A stretch of 23,491 nt of DNA, taken from assembly GCA_009801015.1 (NCBI GenBank), contig VHZZ01000147.1:254090-277580 (forward strand), in the 5' to 3' direction. The stretch comes from Silene noctiflora (taxonomy: Eukaryota; Streptophyta; Magnoliopsida; Caryophyllales; Caryophyllaceae). The position numbers and the translations under genes are program-made. The stretch's first letter is position 1, and each line of letters opens with the position of its first letter. This document shows positions 20,869 through 23,491 of this stretch, one piece after another. A model generated the notes under the pieces. It saw only the letters and a program-made list of their open reading frames with translations. It was not told where the DNA came from and did no database searches.

Positions 20869-21468
20869 CTCTCGCTTACTGGCATACAAGAAACGGGAAC
20901 AGCATCATCGACCATTACACAAGTATGTACAAGCACGAATCATCCTAAAATCTAGAATATGAAATAATTAAGTTCGGTTATGAGAACTACCGCTCATGTA
21001 TTAGCTTAATCAATAAGTGTGGTTGTATATGATGGAGACGGTATTGTTTCAAATGTTCATGTATTTGATTAGCACGGAAGTATTGCACCCTTTATGCATG
21101 TAACCAAGTTACTGGCTATAGCCTTATTTGTTCGTCTTTTTAAGTGCACCACCAGTCCATCAGTCATATGCCGATATGTAGAGATACATTTTTACTTTTC
21201 AGGTACAGCGACAATGCAAGTACTGCCTTAGTGGTCTTACCCAGCTTGAATTAGGACTACACTGCAGGAGTTATGGTTGGAATGTCAATCCCTTGACAAA
21301 AACAGCGTTCAGCACAACATTTGAAATGTTATTTAGGGCAAATCTCTACCAAAGTACGAAATTGAACTTCTAGCAACTTTAAGCAGTAGTCAGTTCAAAA
21401 AGAGCAAACAAAGTTACTTTGTACAAATTGAGTTATGACTCACGGAGTCCTAAATTATGCTGATCAAG
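20869..21468. other. Spacer between DUF2358 copies 1 and 2
   Basis: Copy 1's 3' flank, followed from about 21290 by sequence similar to copy 1's own upstream region (17800-17960). No gene is seen. Confidence 0.5.
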
Positions 21469-21840
21469 ATGGTGTCTTACATGCCACGAGCTATGGCAGC
21501 TCCTCTCCTGTGCGCGCAGCAAATCAGGCATTTCACTACACCTCAACGTCTTCGTGTCACCACCAGTCAGTCTACCAGAGTCGACATGCTCAAGTGCAAG
21601 GCCAAGGATGGCACAGGCAGCAATTCTTCAATGATGATACAGAGAAAAGACTGGACTGAACCCGACAATAAGCGGAAGGAATCAATGAAAAGGAGGGAGT
21701 ATTTGCGTAAGTTCATATTGGAGATTCATGATGTATATTTCAGGATAAGGGAATTGTACATTGGCGATTCAGCTTTGTATTGTCGTTTCCTTGGACACCG
21801 ATACTTTCCGGTTTCAAGGGTTCATGTATCTGATTAGTAT
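21469..21840 (+). pseudogene. DUF2358 copy 2, internally collapsed
   Basis: An ATG at 21469 opens a copy of exon 1: MAAPLLCAQQIRHFTTPQRL, then KCKAKDGTGSNSS and IQRKDWTEPDN, closely parallel to copy 1. Similarity breaks at about 21668. About 75 bp of unrelated sequence, including a Stowaway-like GAGGGAGTA end, follows. Then the intron-2 acceptor and exon 3 appear (TTTCAG then GATAAGGGAATTGTACATTG, 21744-21809), in a different frame relation from the parent. Exon 3 then joins directly to sequence that in copy 1 lies downstream of the gene (about 21046). The second half of exon 1, exon 2 and exons 4-6 are missing, so the NTF2-like domain is lost. The 126-codon open frame is therefore a relic, though it could be transcribed. 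Confidence 0.85.
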
Positions 21841-22487
21841 GCGAAATTGTTGTTGAATGCCTTTGTATCTTTTTCCAATATAACTGTACCAACTAGGCAA
21901 CTACTAAATCTACATGTCTGGGTTCCTAAATCCATTGACGGAGCTGCTCATAACGCGTAGTATCTTACGCAATTGTACTGGGGTCGGACATTTTTGGCTC
22001 AAATTTGGCCAATGGTCATGGATCGGGTCAATAAAATCGAGTCTTGTGTTTAGGTTCAACAATGAGAGCATTTCAAATTAGTCATTTTGCGTAAAATGGT
22101 TTCCCATTTAATTTGTGTTAAAACATGAAAACGGATCTGAGTATACTCATAAGTAGCATAAAGAGTCATCTTCCAAAGCCCCCTTTTTAACCTTGTAAAG
22201 TGTTAAATCCTTTCATGTTCTATCAACGTGGGACACTCACGCGTGGACAAACCACACATATAATAGAGCACTTAACAACCGGTGACAACGTGTTACATGC
22301 TACTGCATCGATCCAAACACAGAATTATTGTTTGCTCTATCTGCATGCTATTTGATGATCATTGTGGAAATGATCATTGATCATTGTAGTAGTAGTACTG
22401 TATCACCCAACACTTATTCTTATGCCAACAAAGTTTCGATATAAATATTGATCTCTCTTTGTTTAGACCCCTGCCTTGTCCATAATT
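21841..22487. other. Upstream region of DUF2358 copy 3
   Basis: No gene is seen. 21905-21995 resembles 17460-17520 (shared GGGTTCCTAAATCCAT). Near 22355-22388 TGATCATTG-like words occur three times within about 35 bp, an imperfect palindromic cluster that could be regulatory. A core TATAAATA lies at 22440-22447. Confidence 0.5.
22440..22447 (+). promoter_or_regulatory. TATA box of DUF2358 copy 3
   Basis: TATAAATA sits 41-48 bp upstream of the ATG at 22488, in the right place for a core promoter with a very short 5' UTR. The equivalent region of copy 1 has no such motif, hinting at different promoters for the two copies. Confidence 0.5.
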
Positions 22488-23105
22488 ATGATGGCCTCTT
22501 ACATGTCAATGGCTACAGCAGCTCCCCTGATCTCTACCAGAGTCCACATGCCGCTTACTTGTAAGGCCAAGGCTGATACAAGCAACAATTCTTCACTAAA
22601 GCTACAGAGAAACGACAGGAATGAAGCCAACAGTGTGGTGCTTAAGGTAGCATGGTATGCCTCTGAACTATACGGTATTGCAGCTGCTGCTCTACGACTG
22701 CCCTGGCACACTACTCCACCCTGTGATGAATACCAGGAGCTTACTGAGGATGCCTCAGGAAGCGTTGATCGTGATGATGTTGTAGCTGCAATCATACAAG
22801 ACTTTCAAAGTTCATATATTGTAACTGGTAATGTTTTGTTAGACCCTTTTTTTCCTAGAGACACTCGTGGGTCGCGGCTGACACTTGGATATGTATAGAT
22901 GTGTAATTGTGTATTAGCATAAGTGGCATAATTTTGATCTGAAAGTGCAGGAAATTTGACGGCAGGAGCATATGAAAACGACTGTGAATTTGCAGATCCG
23001 ATAAATTCTTATAAAGGGTTTCAACGATTTAAGAGAAACTGCACCAACTTTGGCTCCCTGGTCCTCAGATCAAACCTGAAATTCACAGAGTGGGAAGACT
23101 TTGAG
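22488..23105 (+). CDS. DUF2358 / NTF2-like protein, copy 3 (exons 1-2, runs off window)
   Basis: Exon 1, 22488-22827, and exon 2, 22951-23105, have GT-AG junctions at the same positions and phases as copy 1. Later exons would lie beyond the window. The N-terminus (MMASYMSMATAAPLISTRVH) is presequence-like. The conserved part reads VVLKVAWYASELYGIAAAAL, SGSVDRDDVVAAIIQDFQSS, YENDCEFADPINSYKGFQRF and CTNFGSLVLRSNLKFTEW. Exon 2 matches copy 1 at 43 of 52 residues. No stops or frameshifts are present in what is visible, so it is probably functional. Either Met codon (22488 or 22491) could be the start. A Helitron end lies in intron 2. Confidence 0.85.
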
Positions 23106-23307
23106 GTATTTCCTTAAGCTCACAACGAGTTTTAGGCAACACACTCGAACCAAAAGTCATTGATTACGTTGTGGTTTAATATTGACAATTCCTCGTTAAT
23201 ATATTGACAATATTCACGTCATAATTTTTTTGAGCTAACTAAATGTTTAAGTGAAGAAACTCGGAAACTTTACATCAATTGTAGTACCGTTTATGAAATA
23301 ATGTATA

Positions 23308-23491
23308 CTAGTGTGTTGCCCGTGCGTTGCACGGATTCTTAAATAAATGGCTAAAATTTAAATATATAAGTATCTTTAAGAACATTTAGTAGAAGTACAA
23401 ATAAGATTATACATCCAGATGTATATGATCATAGTACATCCAATACAAATCTAATTGAGCTTATATGCAATCTTTTCAAGCTTTTAAAATT
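23308..23491 (-). mobile_element. Helitron 3' end in DUF2358 copy 3 intron 2 (partial)
   Basis: On the minus strand the visible sequence ends with the hairpin CCGTGC-loop-GCACGG (23320-23334), then GCAACACA and CTAG (23311-23308), followed by T. This is the same terminal layout and nearly the same hairpin as the Helitron at 12666-13202. The 5' end lies outside the window. Confidence 0.75.

Noticed and set aside
1-23491. LTR retrotransposons, endogenous viruses or CRISPR arrays
   Set aside because: No paired long terminal repeats, no capsid or integrase-like reading frames, and no regularly spaced identical repeats were seen.

Overview
This window reads as nuclear DNA of a flowering plant, most likely a eudicot. 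Its genes have GT-AG introns, two of its proteins closely match nuclear-encoded organellar plant proteins, it has an LRR-XII receptor kinase relic and a nuclear tRNA-Val, and its AT-rich spacers are full of plant MITEs, MULE-like elements and Helitrons. A Caryophyllales (goosefoot/amaranth-type) source is a guess from repeat style only. There is one ambiguous base, at 9553.

Layout. 1-849 (minus): N-terminal relic of an LRR receptor-like kinase, frameshifted and cut short, with its TATA box still in place. 1174-3126: a run of non-autonomous DNA transposons: a 502-bp hAT MITE with an 8-bp target duplication, a palindrome-rich TAGGGGTG-type element nested in a second inverted-repeat element, and a MULE-like element with a GC-rich core. 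3127-5290: AT-rich spacer with small Stowaway remnants, a 78-bp tandem repeat and a second GC-rich island. 5291-5363 (minus): tRNA-Val(CAC), divergent from the next gene. 5527-8865 (plus): three-exon gene for plastid ribosomal protein L5 (256 aa); its first intron holds Stowaway pieces, a perfect foldback and a 5'-truncated LINE. 9302-9696: MITE-like element. 10293-16984 (plus): twelve-exon gene for a sphingoid long-chain base kinase 2-like lipid kinase (367 aa); intron 1 carries a seven-unit Stowaway-derived tandem array and intron 3 a 537-bp Helitron. 17400-23491: a tandem family of DUF2358/NTF2-like genes: an intact six-exon copy (266 aa), a collapsed middle copy, and a third copy whose first two exons are intact and whose second intron carries another Helitron end running off the window.

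The three protein families do not form a pathway. RPL5 belongs to the plastid 50S ribosome, the lipid kinase acts on sphingoid bases or a related lipid, and the DUF2358 proteins are of unknown function, probably plastid-targeted. The most notable features are how the introns have been remodelled by MITEs and Helitrons, and the birth and decay within the DUF2358 cluster. I found no convincing new multi-gene system.
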